From: Sisyra terminalis
Taxonomy: Eukaryota; Arthropoda; Insecta; Neuroptera; Sisyridae
Assembly (NCBI GenBank): GCA_958496175.1
Contig: OY292275.1
Span: 32,441,701 to 32,505,700 of the forward strand
Length of the DNA stretch: 64,000 nucleotides
Direction of reading: 5' to 3'
In this document: positions 12,332 to 25,299 of the stretch, piece by piece
Layout of the letters: every line of letters begins with the position of its first letter
Position numbering within the stretch: position 1 is the stretch's first letter
Made by a program: the position numbers and the translations under genes
The notes under the pieces: generated by a model
What the model was told of the DNA's origin: nothing
Database searches by the model: none
What the model saw: only the letters and a program-made list of their open reading frames with translations

Positions 12332-15169
12332 AATTGAGACAAACAATTTTTTGCTACTTTGCCGTCGTTATACCAAATTTTTGAATTACAAATACTTATT
12401 TGTCTGATATATATTGCATATATTTTCTGAATTTATGAAAAACTGTTTTGCTTAAAGTTTTACGAAAATTGTATCTGTTGTAAAGAGATATATGTAACAC
12501 AATGTAAAATCTTTTTCTACCCAAATGTACATTTTATAAGTTATGAATAAGTAATATTATTTTCTATATGATTCTTGTAAAGTGCTATTAAGTACTTTTT
12601 TTGACACCTTAAACATTGCCTTTATGTAAAAACTTTAGTTTTATTTTCCATTTCTTTTTTTCTCTTAAGAATCAAACTTTTAAAATGGTATTTTTTTGGT
12701 TAGGTAAACTATGTAAGCGCTTTAGCGAAATAAGGCTTATTGTTACTAACTTTCAGCCCATGAATTCAAAAATAATGAAAGTTGAATTTTTTATCGCAAA
12801 GAATATTCCTCTAACAGTTCATAAATATTAAAACTTTAAAAATGAAAATATGTTCTTCTCGTATAAATAAGTATTGCAGTAATAAATATTTTAAAGCTAT
12901 ATAACCATGATATTGTTCATTACATATCAAGTTATTAAGTTAATTTCGTAAATATTTTATACTTCCTTCTTTTAGATCAGTACATAATACCGATTTAATG
13001 CGCACATTAATGTAAAAAGTAATGGCATTTTATTTATCAAAAAACCCATTATTGTTAATAGTTTTCCATTTGAGGTATAGCTATTTAAAGTCATAGAACT
13101 AACGATAATTAGCAATGAATGCCTTAAATACCTATACAATTATTTTAATTCAGAATAAATCCTTTAAGTCAAAGGTGGTGGTCCGCAAGAAAATTTCACT
13201 GATCTACAGAGAAATTTGGATTATATTTATTTTAATATATTTAACACTTAAAAAATCCTTTTATTGGTTCGTGAGATTTAAATTATGAATTTTAACATTG
13301 ATAAATATTTTATTTAGTTACAATTAATAAATTAATGAATAATAATGTATGTCCTATGACTCAATTTCTTCTTTAATACGACGCATTTCAACAATTTTTA
13401 GTTGTCATCATCAGGTAATGCTTATTTTGTCAGTTGTAAACAAATTTCCTTACAATTTATATTTTATTTTTTTTTGCGGTCTTTTTAGTCTTGTTTTCTT
13501 TTTTTTTCGATAATCACGATAATATTCTGCATTCTTTTTCGACATACTTTAAAAATGTTTTTATTAAAATAATGAAATGTTTATACAAACAATACACATT
13601 TCACCACGGTTGTAAGGACGATTATTCCCAAGGAGCGTAATACGCAGGCGTTCACATACATAAGAAACACTATAAGGTTTTCTATCTCATTCTCTCGTTC
13701 GTTAAATCATATATATTTATATGTTTATCTTTTTTAACTGTCGCTTTTTCGTTTCATGAAATTTCAAGTCACAATGATTCTAAAGAAGTTTTCACTTCAA
13801 AAAAAGGATATTTTTTTTTATTTTTTATTTTATTTTTAGTGCTTTATAATAAGTGGAAAATTTTTGAAGTTCAAAGTCAAAAAGTTAGTATTTCGAAAAT
13901 ATATTTTAACTCTCTGTTTCGCTTTCTAATAATGGAATTAAAAAAAGTTAAATATTAACGCATATAGATTTTTGTTTCCATCGAGTTTTTAACAATTATG
14001 ATTATAACATTAGCGGTTGGGCTAAATTAAGTAATGTCAGACCTGATTTTTTTTGATAAAGAAGAAAATTCTTGTATTTGATTTTAAATATCACCATTAA
14101 AAGTAAAAAAAATAATTTAATTTTTAAAAATAAAACCAACCTTGTTGTTGAGGTTCGCAACATCAAGCCGGCTAAATATAATGAAAACAAAATCAAATTT
14201 ATTAAATCACTGCCGAAATTGTGTCATTTACTAAAGAACTATAATTTCCGTTCTAAAAAAAAAAGTAATCAACATTATGGAGAATGAATATACGATAGAT
14301 GATAGATGCGTTTGAAATCATCAGTTCGAAAAATTGTTCAAAAAAAGTATCAAATTTTTTCCTTAAATATCAATTTTTTATTCACGCTTCGTTTATATTT
14401 TTTTCACGTAGTATTATGTCGCGTGATATGTGTCCAAAGTCATTTTTTAAGATAGCTGTCAAGAAAAGGAAGAAAATAAAATGGCACGTTTAAGGAGTCA
14501 TTGAGCTGAAATGATTTAGATTAAATTTGTGTTCAAACACCAAATTGTTTTACGAAAAATTTACAATACATTTTTTTTATTTGAAATAAAAATTTAGAGG
14601 TGCAAAAGTACCTCTAATATTTTACGTAGAACATAATAAATATTTTTACCTACATATTTTTTCTTTTTAATATTAATTAGCGGTATTGTTTTACTTTGAG
14701 ATTAAAGTGCACTCATGACTTTGATTAGCTGCTGTAAATTTGCTTACGAAGCATTTTCAGTTGACTTATGATGAACAAACGAAACTGATCAGTCAAATGA
14801 GGTTGTTATTAGTGTTCATTAAATAGTGATAAATATGCATAGAGTGTGATTCAAGCGGCTTCATATAAATCGGTTAATCAGTCATATTCAACTAACCACC
14901 AAGTTACCCTTTTACAATCTGATATTATCAATTGTTATTATTGTCATTTGCATTATTTATATCCGGTCATCACAGAAAATATTACTTCTCCATCCTTTAT
15001 TGATGCTACTTGCAGAATGTGTAATTAGTCTAACTATGTAGGTACCTACACTGAAAATTTAACAATCAAAGAGTTAATTGTCTTATTAATCAGTTTTTAA
15101 ATTTTTTATATGGTACCTAAGGCACATGTTCTTAAAATAATTTACAATTGTCTTTACTAATATTAAAAC
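12332..15169. other. Intergenic, no gene seen
   Basis: AT-rich. Around 13170-13205 GGTGGTCCGCAAGAAAATTT resembles a decayed hAT terminus. No supported gene. Confidence 0.55.
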
Positions 15170-15530
15170 ATAATGATGTTTATTGAACTTGACGATATTT
15201 TTTATTTATGTATAGATGCTGAATGATTTGTGGATTATTTGGTTCACGGTAGATATACCTACCGTAGATATACGCAATAGACATACTATTTTTAGATATT
15301 TATGAATATTTTTTGAAAATTAAATGATTATTATATACAACTATTTTATTCTAAACAACAGTGTATTAAATGTGTCTTTTTAAAGTCGACAAAATAGTGT
15401 TTCTAAGTATGATTATGTTTTTCGTAAAATAAATAAGAAAAATAAAATTTTTCATATACCACTACAAATAGTAAATTTAAAAAGAAAATATAATCTATAC
15501 CTACGCAGACGAAGTCGCGGGGATCGGTCA
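15170..15530 (+). repeat. Helitron-like repeat, second copy
   Basis: Colinear with 37915-38291, starting TTTATTGAACTTGACGATA and ending ACGCAGACGAAGTCGCGGGG. The end carries GGTCAG rather than AGCTAG, so this copy has decayed at its 3' terminus. The palindromic core is imperfect here (15246-15270). Confidence 0.6.
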
Positions 15531-15719
15531 GTAATTAATAAAACGCTTAGTCATTATTTACAATAATCACAGTTAACCTCTATTCGATAGAAAAAAATGA
15601 GAGTACCTAATTTTTATGGTACAAAAACGTATTCCTGAGTGGGAAAGGTGAAATATTGTGTAAATTATCATTGTTTTTATGATAACCGCTCAATTATTTG
15701 TTTATTTCTTAAAAGTTTC

Positions 15720-15865
15720 AATAAATGGACTGTGACGTCATAGAAAACTCATAAGTGAATCCATTGTTTTTGGACTCTCATTTGCTCATTAATATCAATT
15801 TTTTTCTGCCAAAATATAAGTTTTTCAGAACTAAAAATTGATTTTTCTCGCTTTAATAATGTCCT
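15720..15865 (-). repeat. Dispersed repeat F, copy 2
   Basis: Inverted partner of 1785-1930, with ACTGTGACGTCATAGAAAAC and CATTTGCTCATTAATAT. No coding content. Confidence 0.5.
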
Positions 15866-17099
15866 TGATCGGTTTAAAAAAATGTGAATGTGGTATACTA
15901 TGATTCTATTGGTAAATTATTAATTTATGTATAAACAAGGAAAAATAATAAAAAACTATTTTTTAAGTTAACATAATGAATTTTATTTGCTTAAAATCAA
16001 CATATTTTTTTATTAATCGAATTATATTTATAAGTTAACTCAGAAATAGATATTGAGAACACTTTCATGAAAGTTCAATAAATATGACATAAATAAAATA
16101 TATAAATCCCTTGGGAAAAGATGAAATAGTAGTTTTCTTTTTCAATCTAATAATAATCAATGTCAATGATCAAATCACAGAAGAATTTAGATAGTATAAC
16201 CTTTTTATGTCAATGACTTATACAGAATCTATACATAATACAAAAAGTTCCTTTTCGCCAAGAAAATAAATTTTCTAAAGAATAATTTCAACTTTTGCGA
16301 TAGGGATAAAAATAATTTTGGTCTTTATTTTTCGTCAATTCAGATTGAAATATTAAATTCTTCGTAATATTTGACATATCTTAAAAGCTTAATAAAGATA
16401 ATTCATTTAGAATAAAATATGTTAATAGACAAAAAATAAAGGCATCAAGACATATATGTTTGCATTATCCTAGAAGTTTTCAAAGTTTGGTTTCATTTGT
16501 GGGAGATAGAAAGGATTTATTTATCTAGTTTCTAGATTTTAGCTTGTAAACTGTTCAAAGTAAATACAGCTATATGTTTATGTTTTATCTACTGCAAACT
16601 TAACGCTTCAGGTGATTGTAAATATTTATTTAAAATTTTATTTTAAATTGTAGTAAAAAAATTCTAGGTCATATAGTATGTAAAATATTGATAGAAGCTA
16701 ATCAAATCGAGTTGATTACTACAAAAGAATAAAATATGTACAAAATATAAGCAATCAATTTTCAATAACTTTCAAATATTTTTCAAACGAATTCTATACA
16801 GATAACGAGAAAATTAAGTTGATTTAATTTGAATGGTGAATATTGGCATACTAAGAAAATGATTGGGATATTTTTTAAAACAAGTACCTAGGTAATAAAA
16901 TAAGTTGCTTCTATTATTCACAGATTCTGAAAATTGATTTCGGAAAGGAAATTTTCGATCGATTTGTTTGATGTATGGTTCAGAAAATTGGTTCCAAATA
17001 AGTGCTTTTCTTTTAGGGTTTAGAAATTTATAGAAATTTGACAGGGTTTAGCAATAATAAGTTAACAATATTTGTAAACTGTAACTATACGTAATAATG
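15866..17099. other. Intergenic, no gene seen
   Basis: AT-rich sequence without recognisable coding or repeat structure. Confidence 0.55.
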
Positions 17100-20050
17100 T
17101 TTTGATGGCGCCAAGAAAATGAAATTATATAGTAGAAATAAAATAATTAAAATTATCCGAGGCCCAATTGTGCCAATTGTATTCTTTAACTCTCTTCCCA
17201 TATTTATCATTTTCATTGTTCATGAAAATCAAAGTTGGCTGAGACGGAAAGTATGGAATACATTAGCTGAATCCTCGAAAACACGGAATGAGATATTTCA
17301 CATGGTCGACTGTAAAAATTTATTGTGAGCAGAGTTAATTTCACAAACGTTGAAATGAACCTTTAGTGCAAAGCTTCAAAAGTGTTGTTTTGATTTATAA
17401 TAATTTGGAAAAGTTGGCTAAAACTGAAATTGTGTAAATTATTAAAATATGAATCCTCAAAAACACTATACAAAGATATTTAAAATAATTAAATTTAAAA
17501 ATTTATTGTGTTTTTTTATTTTTTTTTTATTAGTAATCGTAAGGAATAGTGAACTTATTTTTGAACTAACTTCTCTAGAAAAAAATTCGTGTGATACAAC
17601 TATTTAAAAAAATATCTATGAACAAAACAGCGCAACCGTAACAGCATCAGTAGTTGACGTGTAACTTTTTTACATTAATGTAATTTATTGCTATTGATAC
17701 TTAGTACTGATAGCTATAGGCACGGAGTATAGATACAAAGGGTCCGAACGGTAAAAGCTTTTTCACAATATTCATGTATATATAATAACAGACCCGAACC
17801 ATAGTTCTCTTTTCTGTCACTAACAGCGCAACTATTCAGAACTTACCTAAGGCTACTAAGGTTTTGAAAAGGTATTATAATCTTGCAATGCATAAAGGGA
17901 AATGGGTATAAGCTTGGATCAGGAACGTCGAGATATTCCGAACTGTAGGTAACTATTCCGAATGGGTACGTATTGTTCACTCGAATGCAATATGTACGTA
18001 AACTTTGACAAGCCAGAAATGAAGAAGCGACGGTTATATTTATTATGGCCCGATTTAATCGCGAATTAAATTAAAACAAAGTCGAAAATGCAACCTTGCC
18101 AAATTGTGGGTGTGCTGAAGTGTACTTGCCCAAAGTAGACTTTACTTAGAAAATTTAATTTTACATAATACAATATAAATACATAATTGAAAATAACAAT
18201 CACTACTTTATTTCTGACATATCAAAATTTACGTACAAGAAGCATTCGAGTGAACAATACCTACAGGAATAATATCGAAACCATTCAAAAACAATTCTCA
18301 AATTTCGACGTTCCTGATCCAAGCTTATACCGGGAAATGTATCAAGATGTGGCGCCGCCGTTAGTGTTTGCAGTACTAACTTAAATCGAAACTTATGTAA
18401 GATAAGGTAGTAGAAGTTAGTATTTTAGATACTCTTGTGACAGCGCCATATCTTGACATATTTTTCCATCGTGCAGAAGATTGAAATTTATTGTTTTTAA
18501 TAACAACAACACTTCCCGCGTATTGATTTAAACGCGTACTTTGTGAAGTGTAGCGCGCTCTACCGGTACAGGACCTCAAATTGATACAACTTTTTTAAAA
18601 TTACGTTCGGACTCCGTATCTATGCTCAATGGCTTATATGCATGACACATATACTTGTAAATATTAACGACAGCGCTACTATTCTAACTACAGTTATAGT
18701 TTGTTGGGATTCTATAAAATGATGGTTACGTCTTATATCTTATGTAATCCACCCGTAGATGCGACTAATGAGGCAACTATATAAGGTTTTCTTTGAAAGT
18801 TATAAGAATCTATTTCATTTATATAGAGGCATCGATTTTAAATCAAAATTTTAAACCTTAACATTTAAAGATTGAGTTTTTCGCAGTTTTCTTTTTCCAA
18901 TCGATGAATAATTCGTTTGTAGAGGTTTATAAAAGTATCCGTTTCGTTTGTGACAAAATAGTTTAGAATTAATTAATTAAAAAGGAAAACTTAAATAGCA
19001 TTTTCGTACATTTTCTTTGTTTGATTTTTCATTGTTGAAAATCAACTTTTCTCAATATTTTTTTTAAATATGGTGTGAAATAACGAGCCTCTACGTGTTT
19101 TTGAGAATTCAGAAAATATGTTTCACACTTTCCGTCTTAGTCAACTTTGATTTTCACAAACGATAAACGATGAAAATTTATGTGTGAAAATCGTGTGGAA
19201 TATGTTTTAGTCTTTGGTAATTTGGAAAAGTTGGCTAAAATTAAAGTTAGAAAAAAATAAATAAGCGTATAAACTTCTTTTTTTTTGGATTGGGAGGGTG
19301 GTTTTGTTAACATTTCTAGTTTTATTTCTTTTCTTAATACTGTACAATATTTTCTGTAAAATATATTTAATTCCTGCTTTTTTCTTATATGTAATTTAAA
19401 ATCCTATTTTATGATTTTGTTCTACATCATTGAATAGTTATTTTTTTTTAAATTAATTAATTGCCACTTAACTATTTTGATACAAACAAAACGGATTATA
19501 TCACAACCTTTACCAAAGGTTATTCATCAATTGACAAAAGAATATTTGGAAAATTCAAACTTTAAAACTTTACTGGTTGGTATAATGTGAAAAAGAGATC
19601 TTTCAAAAGAAACGACTCATATAGTTGCATCTTCGGGTAAATACCTAAGACATAAGAGACGTAACCATTACCCCATAGGATTCCAATAAACTATAAAATT
19701 GCGGATAGTATAGAAAGCCTATCGTTAGTTTTTGAAAATATATGCGTCATGCATATCAGTACCAAACCAAATAGTCAAACCAATAGCTTATCAGTACCAA
19801 ATACCAATCGCTATAAATTACACTAAAGTTAACAAAGTTACACGCCAACTACTGATGCTATTATGGTAGCGCAGTTTTAATCATAGATCGTTTTTCTTAA
19901 ATAATTTTCACCAGAAGTACATTCAAAAATAATTTTTAATACTCCTTACAATTAGTGAATAAAGTGCAGATGCTGACGTGTTAAAAACATTTGGAAATAT
20001 TTATCGTGAAAAGCACAATAAACTGATTTATTTTTATAAAAGGGTTTATT
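17100..20050. repeat. Complex of nested inverted repeats (foldback region)
   Basis: At least six inverted pairs were found by eye: 17906-17931 with 18305-18330; 17970-17988 with 18242-18260; 17721-17750 with 18604-18627; 17221-17300 with 19076-19157; 18690-18790 with 19615-19710; and 17545-17715 with 19780-19945. The first four share a centre near 18120-18180, so much of 17221-19157 is one large palindrome. The last two have other centres, implying a second event. A smaller pair is 18342-18382 with 18413-18460. No convincing transposase was read inside. A foldback or large MITE-type element is the best guess. Confidence 0.7.
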
Positions 20051-23000
20051 TTTGTTAGTGTTTTATTTGTTGACATTTTTAGACTAAACATTATCCACAA
20101 ATAAACTAGACGATTGAAAACACCTGCTTTAAAATAAGACCTGAATACAAATGACCTTTCTATTTTTAAACTGATTATTTGATACTCGCGTAATTGTCAA
20201 AAATATTTTTTTAACTCAATTTACAACTCAATTTGTGATTTCATGAGATAGTAAATCAAATAAAAAAACCTTAAGTACTATTTTATTACAATGTCACTCA
20301 TTTGCATTCATGCATTTCAAGGTTTAAATTAAAAAATAACAGCTTCCATCTATTCAAAATGGGAGCTTTATTATATCAAAATCAGTTGCATTCACAATTG
20401 TTAATAAATAGATGAGTTTAGCCTTGAATGTGTACAAATAAATTAAACCGTAATAATCTTATTCTTATGCGATTCAATATAAATGCAATCTTAGTAAAAT
20501 GCATCAATGTGCATTTGCCTCGTTATAAGCATTCATTTTATATATGATTTCTTTATTAAAAAATTAACTACCAGCAGAATAGAATCATACAAATCTTAAA
20601 ATTTATTGGATTTTATAAATGTAAGTCTGAGAAAAACCCATAACTAATAGATTTGATAGCTTGGCAATTATTTTTATTTTTTATACTGAAACTATTATTT
20701 GAAGCAAATAAAAATGCAACTTGTGTTTTGCTCAATTGAAAATATAATAATAAGGGCTTGTAGGGAGTAAAAGCTTAGCCAATTTGTTTCAAACTTTTTA
20801 GATTGAAAAACTTTTATAAGGACTTGTTATAGTGATTAGGCGATTAAACTCAATAAAAATTTGTTATAGCAGAAATGTCACGTAAGAAAGAAGTAATAAG
20901 TAAACTTATAACAATTTTTACTTGGACTTTTAATCTGAGGAAATAATTTTCAAATTTAATATTGGTTTTTGTTAGAATAATCTCGTTTAATCTTTTGGCT
21001 ATCATAGCTATCAGAAACAAGTTATATAACGCAGTAACGCTTACATTTTTTTTATAAATTTAAAGTTTAACATGGAAATAAATCGCGATGGTAATAAAAA
21101 ATTAAAACTTCCGTCACAAAAACGTTTCATCTACAGTAGTTCTATTGAAAAAAACTTTTTATTCCAAGTTTAACTAAAATACAAAGGACATTTTTTTTAG
21201 TTGAATATAATAATATGATATTTATAACTATCATGAAAATATATTTATGCTTTTTTTACTGCTTTGTTTCGTATTTTGTTTTTGTACTTTACAACAAAAC
21301 TAGAAAAATTGTAAAAGTTACAAAATAATACAAAATAACCAATAAATGTAGTTAACATCTTTTGTTATAAATTTGTAACTGAACTATTTAATACTTTATT
21401 TTATAAAATAAGTATTCAATGAATATTATGATAAGCAAATTTGATTCTCATAATTAAGAGGGACAAACTTGTAAAAGAATATTTTGTATTAATATAATGG
21501 AAATAGGAAATAGAGGCATTCAAATGTAAGTAGCAAAAAAGATTTAAAAAAAAAGAATGTGTGTGTAGGTATGTGATGGACGTAAGAAGTTTTACTTCTT
21601 AAATAACTTAAATAGTCTTGTTTTTCTCGAAGAATAAGTTTCATCCGTTTTGTTTTATAGATCAAGTTCTTAACAAGATCGTTATAATTACAAGACACTA
21701 GTAATACTAGTAGCTACCCGTGAAATATTCACAGTCAACACTGACTCAACTGAAAAATGACAAAAGTTGACAATTGAATGAAACGGAAACGACAGTTAAA
21801 ACAAATGACAATAATCATTTAGTTCAAATTTGAGACAAATTTGATTTTGAGTCACACGTATGTTTTAAAATTTAAATACATTCTTTGTTCCCTGTCTTTG
21901 GCGATATATATTACAACGTTATTTTGTCTTTTATTAGACATTATTTTGCCATTAAGCTATAAAATTTATAATAACTTTAACTCAATTATAAATTAATAAT
22001 TTTGGTTAAAATTTAAACAAACAGTTGATTGGGAATCGGAAAACTGATTTTCAAAATTTCAAAACATAGAAATTACTTTTGGTTTTAAGAAACACATAAT
22101 TACCTCGTATAGTATTGGCTTGGTTCATATTTTGCATGTATAAGAAGTTACCTGATTGGGCACATGCGCAGTTATAATTTGTTTAGTTCAATTCAGAATT
22201 GTTTACTGTTCAGAGATCAGTATTTATATTTTCAAAAATCATTCAGTGTATACATCGTGTTACAAAATATTTTCAAATAATTTAACTTTAAAGCTAATCA
22301 AAGTTATTAGAAGTAAATGAAAAGCGTTTATCAAAAACTGAATAAATCAATGCTACGAGTTTGATACGATTTTTTTTTTGATGTTACAGATAAAAAAAAA
22401 ATACTTAAATATAGGCGGTATGAAATATAAAACTATATATGGAAACATAAAGAAGTTAATGGTAAAAATAAGCAATCGATTGTGGCATTTTCGTTATGTC
22501 TGTAGTCTTTGCTTTTTTTGTAATGGTCAAAAAGCTCATTAAACGTTTTTAATTTTTATTTAGTTTTTCAATGTTTTTTCTTTAACGGGGATTTATTCTT
22601 GATTGTGAGTTCTTTTATATACATATGACTAATATTGTTTCCAAAGTATTAGATTTAATGCTAAATTTAATGAAAATAATTCTAAAAAATAATTAATATA
22701 GATTAAAATAAGTTTTTGAAATCTTTTTGGTAAGTACTGAGAAATTTAAACTGCAACAATATGTTTTTCATTTGAAAAGTATTTAAAGCTTCAAAATTAC
22801 TTGAGTTCAATGCCACATAGTACAAAAGTGCTACTTCTGCTTTTTTATTTTTTATTTAAATTAAATTAATGAGAACAAAATGTGTTTTTCTTTTGAACTA
22901 CTACCTAAGTGTAACGTAAAATAAAATAAAATTTTCCTGTAAATAGTTTGATCTCATTTAAATAAAAGATAAGTTGAAGCAAATTTGCGTTTTTATTATT

Positions 23001-23135
23001 TTCAACTTTCAAATAAATTTGTGCTTACGCGAAAATATTCTACAATGTGCATATAGATAAGTTCAGAATCAATAAGTAAAATACAATCTTTGACTCTGCT
23101 TACCTCTGTTTATGTGGTTCTAATAAATAGACAAA
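20051..23135. other. Intergenic, mostly featureless
   Basis: Contains only the family D repeat at 21660-21910. Open frames are short and AT-driven. Confidence 0.55.
21660..21910 (-). repeat. Dispersed repeat family D, copy 1
   Basis: Inverted relative of 29340-29560 and 30645-30790. Shared words include GCTACCCGTGAAATATTCAC, GTTGACAATTGAATGAAA, AACAAATGACAATAATCA and TTTGTTCCCTGTCTTTGGCG. A short piece also occurs at 55253-55310. The family is not recognised. Confidence 0.6.
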
Positions 23136-23143
23136 ATTTATTC

Positions 23144-23352
23144 CAGTCGTTCTTAACCTGTGTTTGGTCGAACCCGCGAAGTTTGGTGAGTCAGTCTCAC
23201 GGGTTTGGCGGAGATCAAGACGCACTCACAAAAGAATACTTATTTTGAATTTGAAAAAAATCATATTTTATTTTTCCAATTAAGAAGGGCTCAATGAATG
23301 CAAATATGAAACGAGTAGGGCTCAGTACTTCCTACAAGGTTAAGAATCATTG
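23144..23352 (-). mobile_element. hAT-type MITE (TTCTTAACCT family), copy A
   Basis: A 209-bp element with ends CAGTCGTTCTTAACCT and, read inward from the right, CAATGATTCTTAACCT. It is flanked by near-identical 8-mers ATTTATTC (23136-23143) and GTTTATTC (23353-23360). It has no coding content. Related copies lie at 29670-30320 and 63570-63812; the shared internal block reads GTGAGTCAGTCTC or its inverse. Confidence 0.8.
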
Positions 23353-24314
23353 GTTTATTCAGTTTTCTTGAAATATTTATATGATTGAAATAGTACCTAC
23401 CTACCAGTGAACTTGCATATTTAACACATTTAAGTTCACTTTTTGAGTTTCGAATAATCTGTTTTCTACAGTTTTTATAATTAATATTTAGTAGTAAGAA
23501 ACGAAATGAGATGTATCTAATGTTTAAGAATCTGATAAACTTCAAGCAACGGATATAACCGAAAATAAATGAATTAATCATTCCTATTTTATCTCATGTA
23601 TAAATCACGTTCAGATAAAAAATTAGTTAAACTCAAATAAACTTGAAAAAAAACTTCCAACAGTAATCAGCTTTTATTTTCTGTTTATTTGCTCAATATA
23701 TTATGTGGAGTTTGATTGTATATTAGGGTGGAGAAAAAAAAAACTTTTTTGTAATATCTTGGGAATACCTACAGAAAGTTTCTACTTTATCTCAACAATA
23801 AAGGTGCAAAATACTCGTATTTTTGCTGTACGATATATTTCGAGGTTACAAATTGTTTAAATCTTTTATTTGATCGTTTATTTTTCTCTAAGGATGGATA
23901 ATTATGAAGTTTGATCCAAAGTCTCCTAAATATGGTAGGCACCTACCTATATGTGATTGCATAAGCCCGTAAATGCCTTAATAAAGGACTTGGTTTTTTA
24001 TGTTTTCTAGAGAGTTCTTACAGTTACTTTTAATCATTTACAATTTTTATTGTTGTTCGGATTTTAGTTTTAAAAATATTCAACCAGAAATTTTCATAGT
24101 TAGCTTTTCAATTTAAGTGAATTTTCAAAGATGATGTCATTCAAAGTTGATGGAGGAAAATTTATGTAAAACTATAATATTTTATTGGTTCATTTATCAG
24201 TTGCATTCAATTGATTAATCATTGTGACATTTATTACTGTATCTGAATTATTGTAGATAAACATTAGAATATACATATCCGAAAAAATCCATTTGTGGAG
24301 TTAAGCATCTTGAT

Positions 24315-24485
24315 CAGTGGTGCTCAACATTATTTTGTGGAGATCAAAATTTAAAATTTTTATTTTCGAAGTGGATCAAAGAAAATGTAAAAAAGTAAAG
24401 CAATAGCAATAATTAAGATAAATAGATGACTTAAAGTTTAACAAGTTTACGGGTCGTATGAAGAGTCTTCGCGAGCCATATGTTG
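24315..24485. mobile_element. Decayed hAT-type MITE
   Basis: Left end CAGTGGTGCTCAACATTATT is a common hAT nonautonomous terminus. The right side has CGCGAGCCATATGTTGG, the expected inverse in degraded form. No clean target duplication. Confidence 0.45.
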
Positions 24486-25117
24486 GATAAGGTTGATCTA
24501 GATTCTAGAAAGATTAGATATCTAGGTTTTGTGTTTATCAGATCAGAAGAAAATTTAAATTTATTCCCGATGATAACCTCAGCAAGTTTAAAGAGAATAA
24601 AAGTATTTTTTTTACTTAAAAACTGGTTAATTAAAATGACAATTACTGAGTTGAACCTAGTAAAGCTCGTTAAAGCTATATCAAAAAAGACATGGTATGA
24701 TTACCAGTATTGAATACTAAAATGTCAAAGCGAAAATTAAACGCGATGGATTTTTAAAAAATATTGTTCATGGTATAAATATTTAAACTTTTAATACTTA
24801 GAAACATGCTATGATCAAGTGGTTGAATTTTTTTTGAATATAAACAAAAAAGAAAATTTACATATGTCACTCTAAAATTATATTATATTCAATGCTAAAT
24901 CTATGCTTTATACGATTATCCACGACACTCAGTATAACCTTTTCGATTCAATCATTATTTTTTGTTTCAATTTTCAATTTTTTACTAATTTACTAATTGA
25001 ATTTATTATGAAAGTTTACTTTTAAGGTGAACCTTTATTTCTACTGCACAATTACTATTTTGTATTCGTATTGTATGTAAAAAAATATTTTGGATTCGGA
25101 ACGTACATTAGTAACTA

Positions 25118-25296
25118 AAGCAGGCCATTCACGCTCCGACTTGCAGTCCAACTAGTCGGACTATTTGTTGGATCGGCTAAATGATCCGACTAGTCCAACT
25201 AGACATCCAACTTCCAACAACACCATTCACGGTCCATCCAACTTCGAAAATCGAATCACAAGTTGGACTGCAAGTCGGAGCGTGAATGGCCTGCTT
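25118..25296. mobile_element. Short MITE with 36-bp perfect terminal inverted repeats
   Basis: About 179 bp. The left end reads AAGCAGGCCATTCACGCTCC and continues to 25153; the right end (25261-25296) is its exact inverse. The interior has further copies of GTTGGA and CCAACTAG-type words, many pairing with each other. The ends begin CAGG, as in hAT, but I found no matching 8-bp flanks. No coding capacity. Confidence 0.82.
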
Positions 25297-25299
25297 ATA

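Noticed and set aside
23291..23581. A 96-codon minus-strand open frame
   Set aside because: Its 3' part lies in the MITE at 23144-23352 and no domain is visible.
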